Shown piece by piece: positions 1-7,147 of a stretch of DNA of 32,879 nt (within the stretch, counting starts at the first letter, position 1; every line of letters starts with the position of its first letter). Source of the stretch: Aridibacter famidurans (GTDB taxonomy: Bacteria > Acidobacteriota > Blastocatellia > Pyrinomonadales > Pyrinomonadaceae); NCBI GenBank assembly GCA_024103495.1, contig JAGFIQ010000146.1, positions 1 to 32,879 of the forward strand. Direction: 5' to 3'. Under the pieces are notes generated by a model. It worked only from the letters and a program-made list of their open reading frames with translations. It was not told where the DNA came from and searched no databases. The position numbers and the translations under genes were made by a program.

Positions 1-47
1 ACGCCACGTTCCCTTTGTTGTTCAACGCGATGCGGCGATAAGAGTTC

Positions 48-96
48 GTGAATCGTAAATGGTGGTTGATGATTGATAGTTGAAGGTTGACGGTGC
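48..96 (-). repeat. Heptamer array, left (inverted) arm
   Basis: Read on the minus strand this is about seven 7-bp units in register: TCAACCT, TCAACTA, TCAATCA, TCAACCA, CCATTTA, CGATTCA, CGAACTC. The same order of unit types (TCAACTA, TCAATYA, TCAACCA, a TTTA unit, CGATTYA) recurs on the plus strand from 281 onward, so this is the inverted partner of that array rather than random low complexity. Confidence 0.75.
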
Positions 97-266
97 TGCA
101 GCTAGTCCGGCCCATCTGGCAGCGGCAGATTTGCTGTTGGCAAGATCGCAGATTGCCCTCTTGTCCCGCCAATGCATTGTGCGATCTACTGAACATCGTG
201 AAATACGCTGAAAATCCATGCGCAATCCGGATGAATGGGGCCTGACCTCATCGAAAGAACGATACC

Positions 267-364
267 TTCAAGGTTCACTTCTCAACTATCAATTATCAAC
301 CAGCGTTTACGATTTACGATTCACAATTCACGATTCACGATTTACGATTCACGATTCACAATCC
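267..364 (+). repeat. Heptamer array, right arm, 14 units
   Basis: Fourteen consecutive 7-bp units in one unbroken register. They begin with TTCAAGG-type units, pass through TCAACTA/TCAATTA/TCAACCA and end in a run of CGATTCA/CGATTTA/CAATTCA variants. Together with the array at 48-96 it forms an imperfect inverted pair around a spacer of about 170 bp. It ends about 95 bp before the NfeD-like start codon. It lacks the repeat-spacer layout of CRISPR. Confidence 0.85.
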
Positions 365-459
365 CGATTTCCGAAACTTCCACATATTTCCCTTTCGTTA
401 TATATTTCAGTCGCTCATACAAGATGTCTTTATAGCTTTTTCGTTTTGGAGGAACGGAG

Positions 460-1032
460 ATGACCGAATTTACTTCGCTATTGATCTTTCTGGTCGTCGG
501 AGGTATCGGATTTCTGTTTCTGATCTTTTCGCTGATCGTGGGTGACGTCTTCGAGGCCTTCGATCTCGATCTGGGCTTCGACGCGGACTCGGGGGACGGG
601 CATTTCGGGGTTCTCGACAGCCGGGTCGTGAGCGTTTTTCTGACCGCACTTGGCGGCCTCGGAGCGATCGGTATCCAGTTCGGTGTCGGGTTCCTGATGA
701 GCGTCCTGCTGGGATTGGCCGGGGGTGTCGTCTTCGGAGGAATGGTCTTCGCGTTCGGCTACCTACTTTACTCACAGCAGTCTTCGAGCTCGGTGTCCGA
801 GCGCGACCTGATTGGCAGGACGGCCAAAGTGGTAGTCGGAATCCTGCCCGGCTCGGTCGGTCAGATCTCCTGTACCGTCGGAGAGGAGAAGGTCGAGAAG
901 CTTGCCCGCACACGGGACGGCGAGAAGATCGATGCCGGGACGATGGTACTGATCGAGGACGTTGCCGGAGATTCGTTCGTCGTAAGCACGATGGAAGAAG
1001 CGGGATATTCCCTTTTCTCCGAAAAGGATTGA
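460..1032 (+). CDS. NfeD-like membrane protein, flotillin partner
   Basis: A 190-residue protein. Residues about 5-30 form a hydrophobic helix, and residues about 55-105 hold two or three further glycine-rich membrane segments. A soluble C-terminal half (about 115-180) contains 'DLIGRTAKVV' and 'VLIEDV', the signature of the five-stranded OB-fold of NfeD proteins. In the family, such proteins sit in the inner membrane and are encoded next to SPFH/flotillin proteins, as yuaF with floT in Bacillus or yqiJ with yqiK in E. coli. Here the flotillin gene follows after 182 bp. The start is supported by GGAGGA at 448-453, six bases before ATG. A role in membrane organisation with the flotillin is inferred from family and context; no substrate can be read. 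Confidence 0.8.
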   Translation: MTEFTSLLIFLVVGGIGFLFLIFSLIVGDVFEAFDLDLGFDADSGDGHFGVLDSRVVSVFLTALGGLGAIGIQFGVGFLMSVLLGLAGGVVFGGMVFAFGYLLYSQQSSSSVSERDLIGRTAKVVVGILPGSVGQISCTVGEEKVEKLARTRDGEKIDAGTMVLIEDVAGDSFVVSTMEEAGYSLFSEKD

Positions 1033-1214
1033 TCGTTCACTTTCGTGAGTTCTTCAGTTTTCGATAGGAAAAGCGCAGACCTCCAAGATTGCTTCGGTTG
1101 CTGACCGTAGCGTAAGTGATCCAATTACTTGCGGCTGCAAGCGGTTCGAGATCGGAGTTGCTGCCTAGAGGTTAGAGTCTTGCCGAATGCAAGTGGATTC
1201 AGAGGTTAGTTGAA
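1033..1214. other. Intergenic leader upstream of flotillin with twin small hairpins
   Basis: No gene is seen. Two short inverted repeats share one stem: CTTGC-ggct-GCAAG at 1128-1141 and CTTGC-cgaat-GCAAG at 1179-1193. The phrase AGAGGTTAG occurs twice (near 1167 and near 1201), the second copy just before the flotillin ATG where a ribosome binding site is expected. No intrinsic terminator separates the two genes, so cotranscription is plausible. Confidence 0.35.
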
Positions 1215-2894
1215 ATGACAGACTTCCAGTTGATGATCTTCGCCGTTGTGGGCGTGATCCTGATCGTGGTCGCGGTGATCGCCGCGTTCTCGATCATCAG
1301 CCGCAACTACATAAAGGTGTCCCCAAACGAAGCCGCCGTTATCTCGGGCCGCAAGAGGAAGCTCGAGGACGGTACATACGTCGGATACAGGCTTGTCCGG
1401 GGCGGCGCCACGCTCGTGATTCCGTTCCTCGAGAAGGTCGAATTCCTCGACTTGAACGTCATTACCGTGCCGCTTTCGACATCTAGGGCTTACACGGTCG
1501 AAGGCGTCCCGGTCTCGGTCAAGGCTGTAGCGAACGTGAAGATCAAGGGAGATGATTCGTCACTCAGGGCGGCGTCGGAACGATTCCTCGGAATGCCTGA
1601 GGAAGAGTTCCACAGGCTCGTGTTCCAGACGCTTGAGGGCCATCTGCGCGCTATCCTCGGAACGTTGACCGTCGAAGAGATCAACAACGACCGCCAGAGC
1701 TTCGCCCAGAAACTGACGACCGAGGCGGCAGGTGATCTCGAGAAGATGGGTATCGGGATGGACGCACTGACTATCCAGGAGATATCGGACGACGAGGGCT
1801 ACCTGGATGCGCTTGGAAAGCGGAGGACGGCCGAGGTCAAGCGCGACGCCGAGATCGGCGAGGCCGAAGCGAAGCGCGATTCGAAGATCAAGGCTTCACT
1901 CGCGCTGCAGGAAGGTGAAAAGGTTAGGCTCGCGACCGAGGCGCAGATCGCTCAGTCGAACCGCGAGACGGAGATCCAGAAGGCGCAGGTCGACGCCGAG
2001 ATCGAAAAGGAGCGCGCAAGGGCGCGGCAGGCCGGCCCGCTTTCGGAAGCTCAGGCGAGGCAGGAGGTCATTGCCGAAGAGGTCCGGATCGAAAAGATCA
2101 GCACACAGGAGCAGATCGCGGTTCAGGAGCAGGAGGTCCTTCGAAAGGAGAAGGAGCTCGAAGCGACGGTCGTAAAACAGGCCGAAGCTGAACGAAAGGC
2201 CGCAGTGCTTCGGGCTCAGGGTCTGCAGGAAGCGGCGATCCTCGAGGCCGAGGGCCGGAAGCAGGCGCAGATCGCTCAGGCTGAAGCCGATGCGGCGAAG
2301 CTCCAAAGAGAGGGCGAGGGCCGGGCGAAAGCGATCGAGGCCGAAGGACGCGCGGAAGCGGAAAAGATCCGTGCTCAGGGTCTCGCGGAAGCCGAACAGC
2401 TCGAAGCGAAGGGAATGGCCCAGGCGAAAGCGATAGAGGCCCAGGGACTTGCCGAAGCGAAGGCGATAATGGAAAAAGCCGCCGCGTGGCGCGAGTTCAA
2501 CGAGGCAGCCAAGCTTCAGACCGTACTGGAGAAACTTCCGGAGATCATCGCCTCTTCAGCGCCGGTCTTCAAGGCGGTTGCGGAACCGCTCGGATCGATC
2601 GACAAGGTAGTGATGATCGATCAGGGAGGCGGCAACGGTGACGGAAAAAGCTCCGGCCTAAACCGTTTCGCGCAGACCAGTCCGAACGTGATCTTTGGCC
2701 TGCTCCAGCAGCTGCAGGCTCTCGGACTTAGCCTGCCGGAAGTGCTCGCCCAGCTCGGGATAGAGCAGAAAGACGGCAAGTTCGTGCTCGCGGCTAACGG
2801 CGACGAAGAGATAAAGGTCAAATCGACAAAGCCGACGCCGACGAAGACCGAGCAGGTTCATCGGGAGGAGCCTTCGGGCGAGGCCAATCAATAG
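1215..2894 (+). CDS. Flotillin / SPFH-domain protein (YqiK/FloT type)
   Basis: A 559-residue protein. Residues about 5-30 form an N-terminal membrane helix, followed at about 30-200 by an SPFH (band 7) domain (NEAAVISGRKRK, RGGATLVIPFLEKV, VKAVANVKI). Residues about 200-430 are a long, highly charged coiled coil with many EAE/AEA repeats ('AEGRAEAEKIRAQGLAEAEQL'). The C-terminal domain contains a DKVVMIDQGGGNGDG segment and then a Thr/Pro/Lys-rich tail. This is the usual flotillin plan and length. Flotillins oligomerise at the inner membrane and scaffold ordered membrane domains. The upstream NfeD-like gene is the classical partner. The stop codon at 2892-2894 lies one base before the repeat-bounded element at 2896. 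Confidence 0.92.
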   Translation: MTDFQLMIFAVVGVILIVVAVIAAFSIISRNYIKVSPNEAAVISGRKRKLEDGTYVGYRLVRGGATLVIPFLEKVEFLDLNVITVPLSTSRAYTVEGVPVSVKAVANVKIKGDDSSLRAASERFLGMPEEEFHRLVFQTLEGHLRAILGTLTVEEINNDRQSFAQKLTTEAAGDLEKMGIGMDALTIQEISDDEGYLDALGKRRTAEVKRDAEIGEAEAKRDSKIKASLALQEGEKVRLATEAQIAQSNRETEIQKAQVDAEIEKERARARQAGPLSEAQARQEVIAEEVRIEKISTQEQIAVQEQEVLRKEKELEATVVKQAEAERKAAVLRAQGLQEAAILEAEGRKQAQIAQAEADAAKLQREGEGRAKAIEAEGRAEAEKIRAQGLAEAEQLEAKGMAQAKAIEAQGLAEAKAIMEKAAAWREFNEAAKLQTVLEKLPEIIASSAPVFKAVAEPLGSIDKVVMIDQGGGNGDGKSSGLNRFAQTSPNVIFGLLQQLQALGLSLPEVLAQLGIEQKDGKFVLAANGDEEIKVKSTKPTPTKTEQVHREEPSGEANQ

Positions 2895-2895
2895 A

Positions 2896-2961
2896 GCGGC
2901 CACGGATTTCACGGTGTAAGAAGAATGAAGAGGCCACGAATTTCACGAATTTCACTAATTT
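2896..2961 (+). repeat. 9-mer array, left terminal arm
   Basis: Contains GCGGCCACGGATTTCACGG, then a linker, then GGCCACGAATTT followed by two further CACGAATTT-like 9-bp units (2935-2961). It is the inverted counterpart of the right arm around 4021-4093 and of the same family as the paired arms at 7053-7138. Confidence 0.8.
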
Positions 2962-3011
2962 GATTGCCTCTCAGTACCGTTCTGAGTAGAATCTGAAGCG
3001 GTGAATTTGGT

Positions 3012-3051
3012 AAAAGGCGGTGTCCCGAGATCCGGGAGATCCGCCTTTTTT
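3012..3051 (+). terminator. Intrinsic terminator downstream of flotillin
   Basis: Stem AAAAGGCGG (3012-3020) pairs with CCGCCTTTT (3041-3049). An inner stem TCCCG (3023-3027) pairs with CGGGA (3033-3037). A run of six T follows from 3046. It should end transcription from the flotillin operon before the GxxExxY gene. It now lies about 120 bp from the flotillin stop, with the left 9-mer arm in between. Confidence 0.8.
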
Positions 3052-3119
3052 GTTTCGGGGGACCGCTTTTCTGAAGTGGTATTTCCGGTTCAGAGTTCAA
3101 AGGGTCGCCTCACAGACCT

Positions 3120-3494
3120 ATGAATGAAGTACCCATTTACAAAGAACTTTCTTACCGGATCGTCGGTCTCGCAATGAAGGTTCACAGAGAACTTGGCTTT
3201 GGATTCCTGGAGAAGGTCTACGAAAACGCGCTCATGGTGTCATTTGAAGAGGAGCGGATCCTGGCCCGGCAACAGTTCCCGATCAAGATATCGTTTCATG
3301 GCCGAGTTGTTGGCGACTACTTCGCTGACATTCTCGTTGAAGACTCAGTGATTCTTGAACTCAAGGCACAGGATAAGATCTCCAACACTCATCGGGCACA
3401 GACCCTGAATTACCTCAAGGCTACGGATTTTAGGCTTGCACTGCTCATCAATTTTGGAAAAGAGAGTCTGGAATACGAAAGACTTGTGAATTGA
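3120..3494 (+). CDS. GxxExxY family protein (PD-(D/E)XK nuclease-like)
   Basis: A 124-residue intact protein. Near residue 30 it carries the family-defining motif inside 'GFGFLEKVYENAL' (G-F-L-E-K-V-Y). From about residue 65 a PD-(D/E)XK-like core follows: 'GDYFADILVEDSVILELKA', where D and the E-x-K pair match the usual metal and catalytic residues, and then 'HRAQTLNYLKAT', a typical conserved helix. Length is normal for the family. The biochemical role of GxxExxY proteins is not established as far as I know; nuclease activity is inferred from the fold. There is no clear ribosome binding site. The gene is alone between inverted 9-mer arrays, unlike the housekeeping genes on both sides, which suggests it travels with, or acts on, those repeats. 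Confidence 0.85.
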   Translation: MNEVPIYKELSYRIVGLAMKVHRELGFGFLEKVYENALMVSFEEERILARQQFPIKISFHGRVVGDYFADILVEDSVILELKAQDKISNTHRAQTLNYLKATDFRLALLINFGKESLEYERLVN

Positions 3495-3533
3495 ACAATT
3501 CGGACCCAGAAACCTTTGAAGCCAGGGAAGGGC

Positions 3534-4101
3534 GATCCTGAACTGCGGTCCGCGACCGATCGGGATGCCCTTTCGAGCAATTCGTGTAATTCGTGGCCTC
3601 TATCTTCTTGAAATCCGTGTAATCCGTGGCCGCTTTCTCTTCGTGCAATTCGTGGCCTCTTCCTATCTGAATTCCGTGTGATTCATGGCCTTCCTGATTC
3701 TGAAATTCGGGTAACCCGACGATCCTGAACTGCGGTCCGCGACCGATCGGGATGCCCTTTCGTGCAATTCGCGTAATTCGTGGCCTCTATCTTCTTGAAA
3801 TCCGTGTAATCCGTGGCCGCTTTCTCTTCGTGAACTTCGTAAGATTCGTGGCCTCTTCCTATCTGAATTCCGTGTGATTCATGGCCTTCCTGATCCTGAA
3901 ATTCGGGTAACCCGACGATCCTGAACTGCGGTCCGCGACCGATCGGGATGCCCTTTCGTGCAATTCGCGTAATTCGTGGCCTCTATCTTCTTGAAATGCG
4001 TGTAATCCGTGGCCGCTTTCTCTTCGTGAACTTCGTAAGATTCGTGGCCTCTCACTTCTTGTAATCTGCGGAATCCGTGTGATCCGTGGCCGCTTTCTCT
4101 T
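3534..4101 (+). repeat. Three-copy tandem array, ~187-196 bp units of degenerate 9-mers
   Basis: Units begin with GATCCTGAACTGCGGTCCGC at 3534, 3721 and 3917, giving spacings of 187 and 196 bp. The 9-bp difference is one extra small unit in copies two and three. Each unit contains GGTCcgcGACC and, in the first two, CGGGTaaCCCG mini-palindromes, then several variants of 'aattCGTGGCC'. The third copy diverges in its second half and ends at the right terminal repeat. Open frames across this region are by-products of the repeats and are not annotated. The array forms the enlarged right arm of the candidate element. Confidence 0.9.
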
Positions 4102-4118
4102 TACATGGCCGTTCCGTT

Positions 4119-4147
4119 TTGACTTCAAGCGTTCGCTTCTCTATACT
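4119..4147 (+). promoter_or_regulatory. Sigma70-type promoter of the rplU operon
   Basis: TTGACT at 4119-4124, a 17-bp spacer, and TATACT at 4142-4147: five of six consensus matches in each box with ideal spacing. It lies 26 bp beyond the right terminal repeat of the candidate element, so the element stops just short of this promoter. Confidence 0.75.
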
Positions 4148-4159
4148 TTTGAGTTTTCG

Positions 4160-4177
4160 GCTGAACATATTTTCAGC
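4160..4177 (+). promoter_or_regulatory. Small hairpin in the rplU 5' leader
   Basis: GCTGAA (4160-4165) can pair with TTCAGC (4172-4177) around a CATATT loop, within the ~50-nt leader between promoter and start codon. Leader structures before rplU are known in other phyla, but this short hairpin does not by itself show regulation. Confidence 0.3.
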
Positions 4178-4201
4178 TTCTCTCAACGGAGACTTTTACC
4201 A

Positions 4202-4492
4202 ATGAGTTTTGCAGTTATCAGAACAGGCGGAAAACAGTACAGCGTCGAAACGGGAGACACGCTCCGCGTGCCTTCGATCGATGCGAAAGCAGGCGACAAG
4301 GTCGAGCTTGAGGCTCTTTTGACCGGCGACGGCAAGAGCGCCAAGATCGAGTCGGGCAAGGTCCAGGCGACCGTCGTCAGCCACGGCCGCGGCGAGAAGA
4401 TCATCGTCTTCAAGAAGAAACGCCGCAAACAGTACAAGCGCAAGCAGGGACACCGCCAGGGATATACCGAGATAAAGATCGAGAAGATCTAA
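4202..4492 (+). CDS. rplU: 50S ribosomal protein L21
   Basis: A 96-residue protein beginning 'MSFAVIRTGGKQYSVE', the canonical L21 N-terminus. It has 'VSHGRGEKIIVFKKKRRKQ', a basic segment that contacts 23S rRNA, and ends in 'HRQGYTEIKIEKI', the L21 signature. The frame is open further upstream to 4079, but the ATG at 4202 is chosen because it gives the family N-terminus and is preceded by CAACGGAGAC. It is first gene of the rplU-rpmA-obg cluster, an order conserved in many bacteria; rpmA follows after 15 bp. Confidence 0.97.
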   Translation: MSFAVIRTGGKQYSVETGDTLRVPSIDAKAGDKVELEALLTGDGKSAKIESGKVQATVVSHGRGEKIIVFKKKRRKQYKRKQGHRQGYTEIKIEKI

Positions 4493-4507
4493 GTTGGAGA
4501 TTTAACA

Positions 4508-4771
4508 ATGGCTCATAAGAAAGGTGTAGGATCGTCCAGAAACGGAAGGGATTCGGAAAGCAAACGCCTCGGGATCAAGAAGTACGGCGGAGAAAAGGTC
4601 CGCGGCGGCAACATTCTTGCCCGCCAGCGCGGGACCAAGTGGAAGCCGGGCAACAACGTCGGACGCGGAAAGGACGACACTCTCTTTTCCCTGATAGACG
4701 GCGTCGTCAAGTTCGAGGATAAGGGCCGGCACGGCAAGTACATCAGCGTTTACGCCGAAGAAGCCGCATAA
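4508..4771 (+). CDS. rpmA: 50S ribosomal protein L27
   Basis: An 87-residue protein starting '[19 protein letters not shown]', which matches the L27 N-terminal tail that reaches the peptidyl-transferase centre. '[22 protein letters not shown]' follows, the core L27 signature. No Firmicutes-type N-terminal cleavage extension is present. GGAG sits 8 bases before ATG. It is cotranscribed with rplU (15 bp gap). An intrinsic terminator lies just after it (4794-4834). Confidence 0.97.
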   Translation: MAHKKGVGSSRNGRDSESKRLGIKKYGGEKVRGGNILARQRGTKWKPGNNVGRGKDDTLFSLIDGVVKFEDKGRHGKYISVYAEEAA

Positions 4772-4793
4772 CGCCAGCATAAGTTTTTCCGAA

Positions 4794-4834
4794 AACGCCC
4801 TCGCCGAGTAAGTTTGGCGGGCGTTTTTGTTTTT
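4794..4834 (+). terminator. Intrinsic terminator between rpmA and obg
   Basis: AACGCCC-tc-GCC (4794-4805) pairs with GGCGGGCGTT (4816-4825) and is followed by a T-rich run TTTTTGTTTTT to 4834. The obg ATG begins at 4838, only a few bases past the U-tract. obg and downstream genes must therefore depend on read-through, or on a promoter not recognised here. Confidence 0.75.
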
Positions 4835-4837
4835 CCA

Positions 4838-5872
4838 ATGTTCATCGACCGCGTAAAGATCCGTGTGACTGCAGGAAACGGAGGGAACGGCGTGACCGCT
4901 TTCCGCCGGGAGAAGTTCGTCGCGCGCGGCGGGCCTTCGGGAGGCGACGGCGGGAAAGGCGGCGACGTTTGGCTCGAGTCAAGCGCAGGCTACAACACGC
5001 TTCTTCATCTCCGCTACAATCCCGAGCACAGCGCGGATCGCGGGCGCCACGGAGAAGGCTCGCAGAAGTCCGGACGCGACGGCGAGGACACGACTGTGAA
5101 GGTCCCGGTCGGGACGCAGGTGTTCGATCCGGAATCCGGCGAACTGCTCTTTGATTTTACGAAGGACGGTCAAAGGTTCCTCGCTGCCGAAGGTGGCCGG
5201 GGAGGCTTCGGGAACGCTCACTTCAAGAGCTCGACCAATCAGGCGCCTCGTTATCATCAGGACGGAGGCGAGGGCGAGTATCGAGAGCTCCAGCTTGAGC
5301 TGAAACTGATCGCGGACGTCGGACTCGTCGGATTTCCCAATGCGGGAAAATCGACCCTGATCTCCGTTATATCCGCCGCGAAACCGAAGATCGCCGATTA
5401 TCCGTTTACGACGCTGGAACCGAATCTGGGAGTCGTCAGCGTTTCCGATTACAAGACCTTTGTCGTCGCGGATATTCCGGGCCTGATCGAAGGCGCTTCG
5501 GAAGGGGCGGGATTGGGCGACCGCTTCCTCAGGCACGTCGAGAGGACAAAGCTGCTCCTTCATCTCGTGGATGTTTCATCATTCTCGGGGCGGGATCCTA
5601 TGGAGGACTATGAGACCATAAACCGCGAGCTGGCTAAGTACGACGAAGAACTTGCCGCTAGGCCTCAGGTCGTGGTCGCCACAAAAATGGACGCGCTCGA
5701 CGACGAACAAAGGCTGGAAGCGCTCAGGGAGCGCGCAAAAAAAGACAGGCGGCGCTTTTTCGCGATATCCTCTGTGACGCGGGAGGGTGTGCAGGACCTG
5801 GTCTTCGCCGTATCGAGGATGCTCGACGAATTGACGGAAGCGGATGAGGAAGAAGGCGGGACAGATGAGTGA
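4838..5872 (+). CDS. obg: GTPase Obg/CgtA
   Basis: A 344-residue protein. Residues 1-158 form the glycine-rich Obg fold ([27 protein letters not shown]). The GTPase domain follows with G1 'GFPNAGKST', the switch region '[11 protein letters not shown]', G3 'DIPGLIEGA', G4 'TKMD' and G5-like 'ISSV'. There is no long OCT domain, which is common. Obg acts in late 50S assembly and stress control, and linkage to rplU-rpmA is conserved. The frame could extend to a TTG at 4814, but that codon lies inside the terminator hairpin and the family N-terminus is 'MFIDRVKI', so ATG 4838 is chosen. The usual ribosome binding site is missing because the U-tract occupies its place. nadD overlaps the 3' end by 8 bp. 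Confidence 0.96.
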   Translation: MFIDRVKIRVTAGNGGNGVTAFRREKFVARGGPSGGDGGKGGDVWLESSAGYNTLLHLRYNPEHSADRGRHGEGSQKSGRDGEDTTVKVPVGTQVFDPESGELLFDFTKDGQRFLAAEGGRGGFGNAHFKSSTNQAPRYHQDGGEGEYRELQLELKLIADVGLVGFPNAGKSTLISVISAAKPKIADYPFTTLEPNLGVVSVSDYKTFVVADIPGLIEGASEGAGLGDRFLRHVERTKLLLHLVDVSSFSGRDPMEDYETINRELAKYDEELAARPQVVVATKMDALDDEQRLEALRERAKKDRRRFFAISSVTREGVQDLVFAVSRMLDELTEADEEEGGTDE

Positions 5873-6563
5873 CAGATCGGCAAACAGAAAGATCGCGTTC
5901 TTCGGCGGCAGTTTCGACCCGGTCCATTCCGGGCACATCGAGATAGCGAAGGTCCTTTTGAACGAGTTCGATCTTGACGTGTTTGTCTTCGTTCCGGCTT
6001 TCCACGCGCCGCATAAACGCGAGTTCGAGCCGGCTTCGCCGTATCACCGGTTCGCGATGCTCGCGCTTGCGACCGACGGTATGGAGGACATAGGCATCTC
6101 GACGATCGAACTTGAGGACCCGGACAGTCCTTACACGATCGAAACGATGGAAAAGGTCAAGGTGAAGTTCCCGGACACCGAGATCTTTTTCGTCATCGGC
6201 GCGGACTCCTGGATGGAGATCACGACGTGGCGGCTCTGGGAGGATGTACTGACTTCGACGAACATCATCGTCGTGACGCGGCCCGGAGTCGAGATTGCGT
6301 TTTCGCACGTTACCGACGAAATACGCGAGAGGATAGTGGATCTGAGAGGGCGTAGAAAGACTGGAGGAGCCGCATACGACTCCGCCGGTGAGGATCCGGA
6401 CGATTCTGACCGGTCCTTGTCGATATACATCACCGATTCCGTCAATGCGAATGTCTCCGCAACGGCCCTCCGAAAGTCGATCAGGGACAGCGAAGACGGC
6501 TGGACGAAACTGGTGCCCGCGCCGGCCGCGAGACACATCGTCAAATATGGCCTTTACAGGTGA
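5865..6563 (+). CDS. nadD: Nicotinate-nucleotide adenylyltransferase
   Basis: A 232-residue protein. '[11 protein letters not shown]' (residues 14-24) is the nucleotidyltransferase GxFxPxHxGH motif. '[11 protein letters not shown]' and '[10 protein letters not shown]' near residue 205 correspond to the substrate loop and the ISSTxIR-type phosphate motif. NadD adenylates nicotinate mononucleotide in NAD synthesis. The ATG at 5865 is preferred over 5844: it has AAGGCGGG just upstream and overlaps obg by only 8 bp, a typical coupled junction. The protein is slightly longer than many NadD (about 200-220) because of an acidic insert near residues 170-190 before the final motif. Confidence 0.93.
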   Translation: MSDRSANRKIAFFGGSFDPVHSGHIEIAKVLLNEFDLDVFVFVPAFHAPHKREFEPASPYHRFAMLALATDGMEDIGISTIELEDPDSPYTIETMEKVKVKFPDTEIFFVIGADSWMEITTWRLWEDVLTSTNIIVVTRPGVEIAFSHVTDEIRERIVDLRGRRKTGGAAYDSAGEDPDDSDRSLSIYITDSVNANVSATALRKSIRDSEDGWTKLVPAPAARHIVKYGLYR

Positions 6564-6618
6564 CTCGCGCTCTTGAAGTTTCGACCCGAATGGGAAATGA
6601 TAGCTTCACGGAAAGAAA

Positions 6619-7053
6619 ATGGAAGAAGCTGTAAAAGAAAAGTATCTGAAACGAGATGCGGTCTCCGAATCGATCCCCGAATCTTCGGAGGCCACTCATT
6701 TTGAGGACCTTGATCCGGAAGTCCGTCTGGCGATCGAATGCGCCGAGGAAAAGAAAGCGGCCGACACGGTCGTACTCGACCTCCGCGGGATCACGAGTTT
6801 CACGGAGTTCTTCATCATCACCAGCGGCTCCAATCAGCGCCAGGTCCAGGCGATCGCCGACGAGATCAACGAGCAGCTCAAGAAGCAGCTGAAAGTGAAA
6901 GCGATCCGCGTGGAAGGATACAACTCTGCCGAATGGGTCCTTCTCGATTATGGCGACTTCGTCGTGCACATCTTCAACGAAAAGTCCCGCGGATTCTATG
7001 ACCTCGAAAGGCTGTGGCGAGACGCGAAGCGCGTAGCGCCAAAAGACGGATAG
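6619..7053 (+). CDS. rsfS: Ribosomal silencing factor RsfS
   Basis: A 144-residue protein. From residue about 32 it follows the RsfS/DUF143 pattern: '[20 protein letters not shown]', '[24 protein letters not shown]', '[15 protein letters not shown]' and '[10 protein letters not shown]'. RsfS binds L14 on the 50S subunit and blocks subunit joining during starvation. The first ~30 residues are an acidic extension beyond the usual N-terminus; the only ATG in frame is used. nadD-rsfS-rlmH is a common gene order. The TAG stop overlaps the first base of an inverted 9-mer arm (7053). Confidence 0.95.
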   Translation: MEEAVKEKYLKRDAVSESIPESSEATHFEDLDPEVRLAIECAEEKKAADTVVLDLRGITSFTEFFIITSGSNQRQVQAIADEINEQLKKQLKVKAIRVEGYNSAEWVLLDYGDFVVHIFNEKSRGFYDLERLWRDAKRVAPKDG

Positions 7054-7138
7054 CCACGAATTTCACGAATTTCACGAATCAGGGAGCGCTTTCGGCTATG
7101 CCTTAGTTATCATTCGTGGAATTTGTGAAATTCGTGGC
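7053..7138. repeat. Gene-less inverted pair of 9-mer arms (MITE-like)
   Basis: Left arm 7053-7079 consists of GCCACGAATTT plus further CACGAATTT units. The right arm 7112-7138 is its reverse complement with 25 of 27 positions matching; the loop is 32 bp. It is the same repeat family as the terminal arms at 2896-2961 and 4021-4093. The element occupies almost the whole rsfS-rlmH gap, starting on the last base of the rsfS stop codon and ending 9 bp before the rlmH ATG. No target-site duplication is visible. Confidence 0.85.
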
Positions 7139-7147
7139 CGATTCACT

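Larger units (their letters stand above)
1..459. other. Non-coding region upstream of the NfeD-flotillin pair
   Basis: No convincing gene is seen. The short open frames here run through simple 7-bp repeats and have no ribosome binding site or recognisable motif. The stretch holds two heptamer arrays in inverted orientation (listed separately) around a unique spacer of about 170 bp. A GGAGGA ribosome binding site at 448-453 already belongs to the NfeD-like gene. The 5' edge of the window cuts into unknown sequence. Confidence 0.7.
2896..4093 (+). mobile_element. Candidate mobile element: GxxExxY gene between inverted 9-mer arrays
   Basis: Both ends carry the same perfect 12-bp sequence in inverted orientation: GCGGCCACGGAT at 2896-2907 and ATCCGTGGCCGC at 4082-4093. 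Inside each end the similarity continues in the same order: CACGG, a TGAAGAGG-like linker, then GGCCACGAAT and further 9-bp CACGAATTT-like units. The interior holds one intact gene (3120-3494) and an intrinsic terminator (3012-3051). The right arm is expanded into a three-copy tandem array. The insertion site is one base after the flotillin stop and about 25 bp before the rplU promoter. No target-site duplication is visible. Similarity runs on to about 4101, so the right edge is uncertain by about 10 bp. Mobility is inferred; the inverted structure is seen directly. Confidence 0.5.

Noticed and set aside
267..364. Heptamer array as CRISPR or as a small gene
   Set aside because: Units are contiguous 7-mers without spacers. 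The open frames across it encode repetitive Asp/Ser/Arg-Phe-Thr-Ile peptides with no motif.
3534..4101. Possible CRISPR array
   Set aside because: Units are 187-196 bp with internally similar sub-repeats; there are no unique spacers of even length and no cas genes nearby.
3448..4128. Minus-strand open frames of 66 and 89 codons in the tandem array
   Set aside because: They read through 9-mer repeats rich in Arg/Thr codons, lack ribosome binding sites and change with repeat copy number.
4814..4837. Upstream TTG start for obg adding MAGVFVFP
   Set aside because: The codon is inside the terminator stem-loop and the extra residues are not part of the Obg N-terminus.
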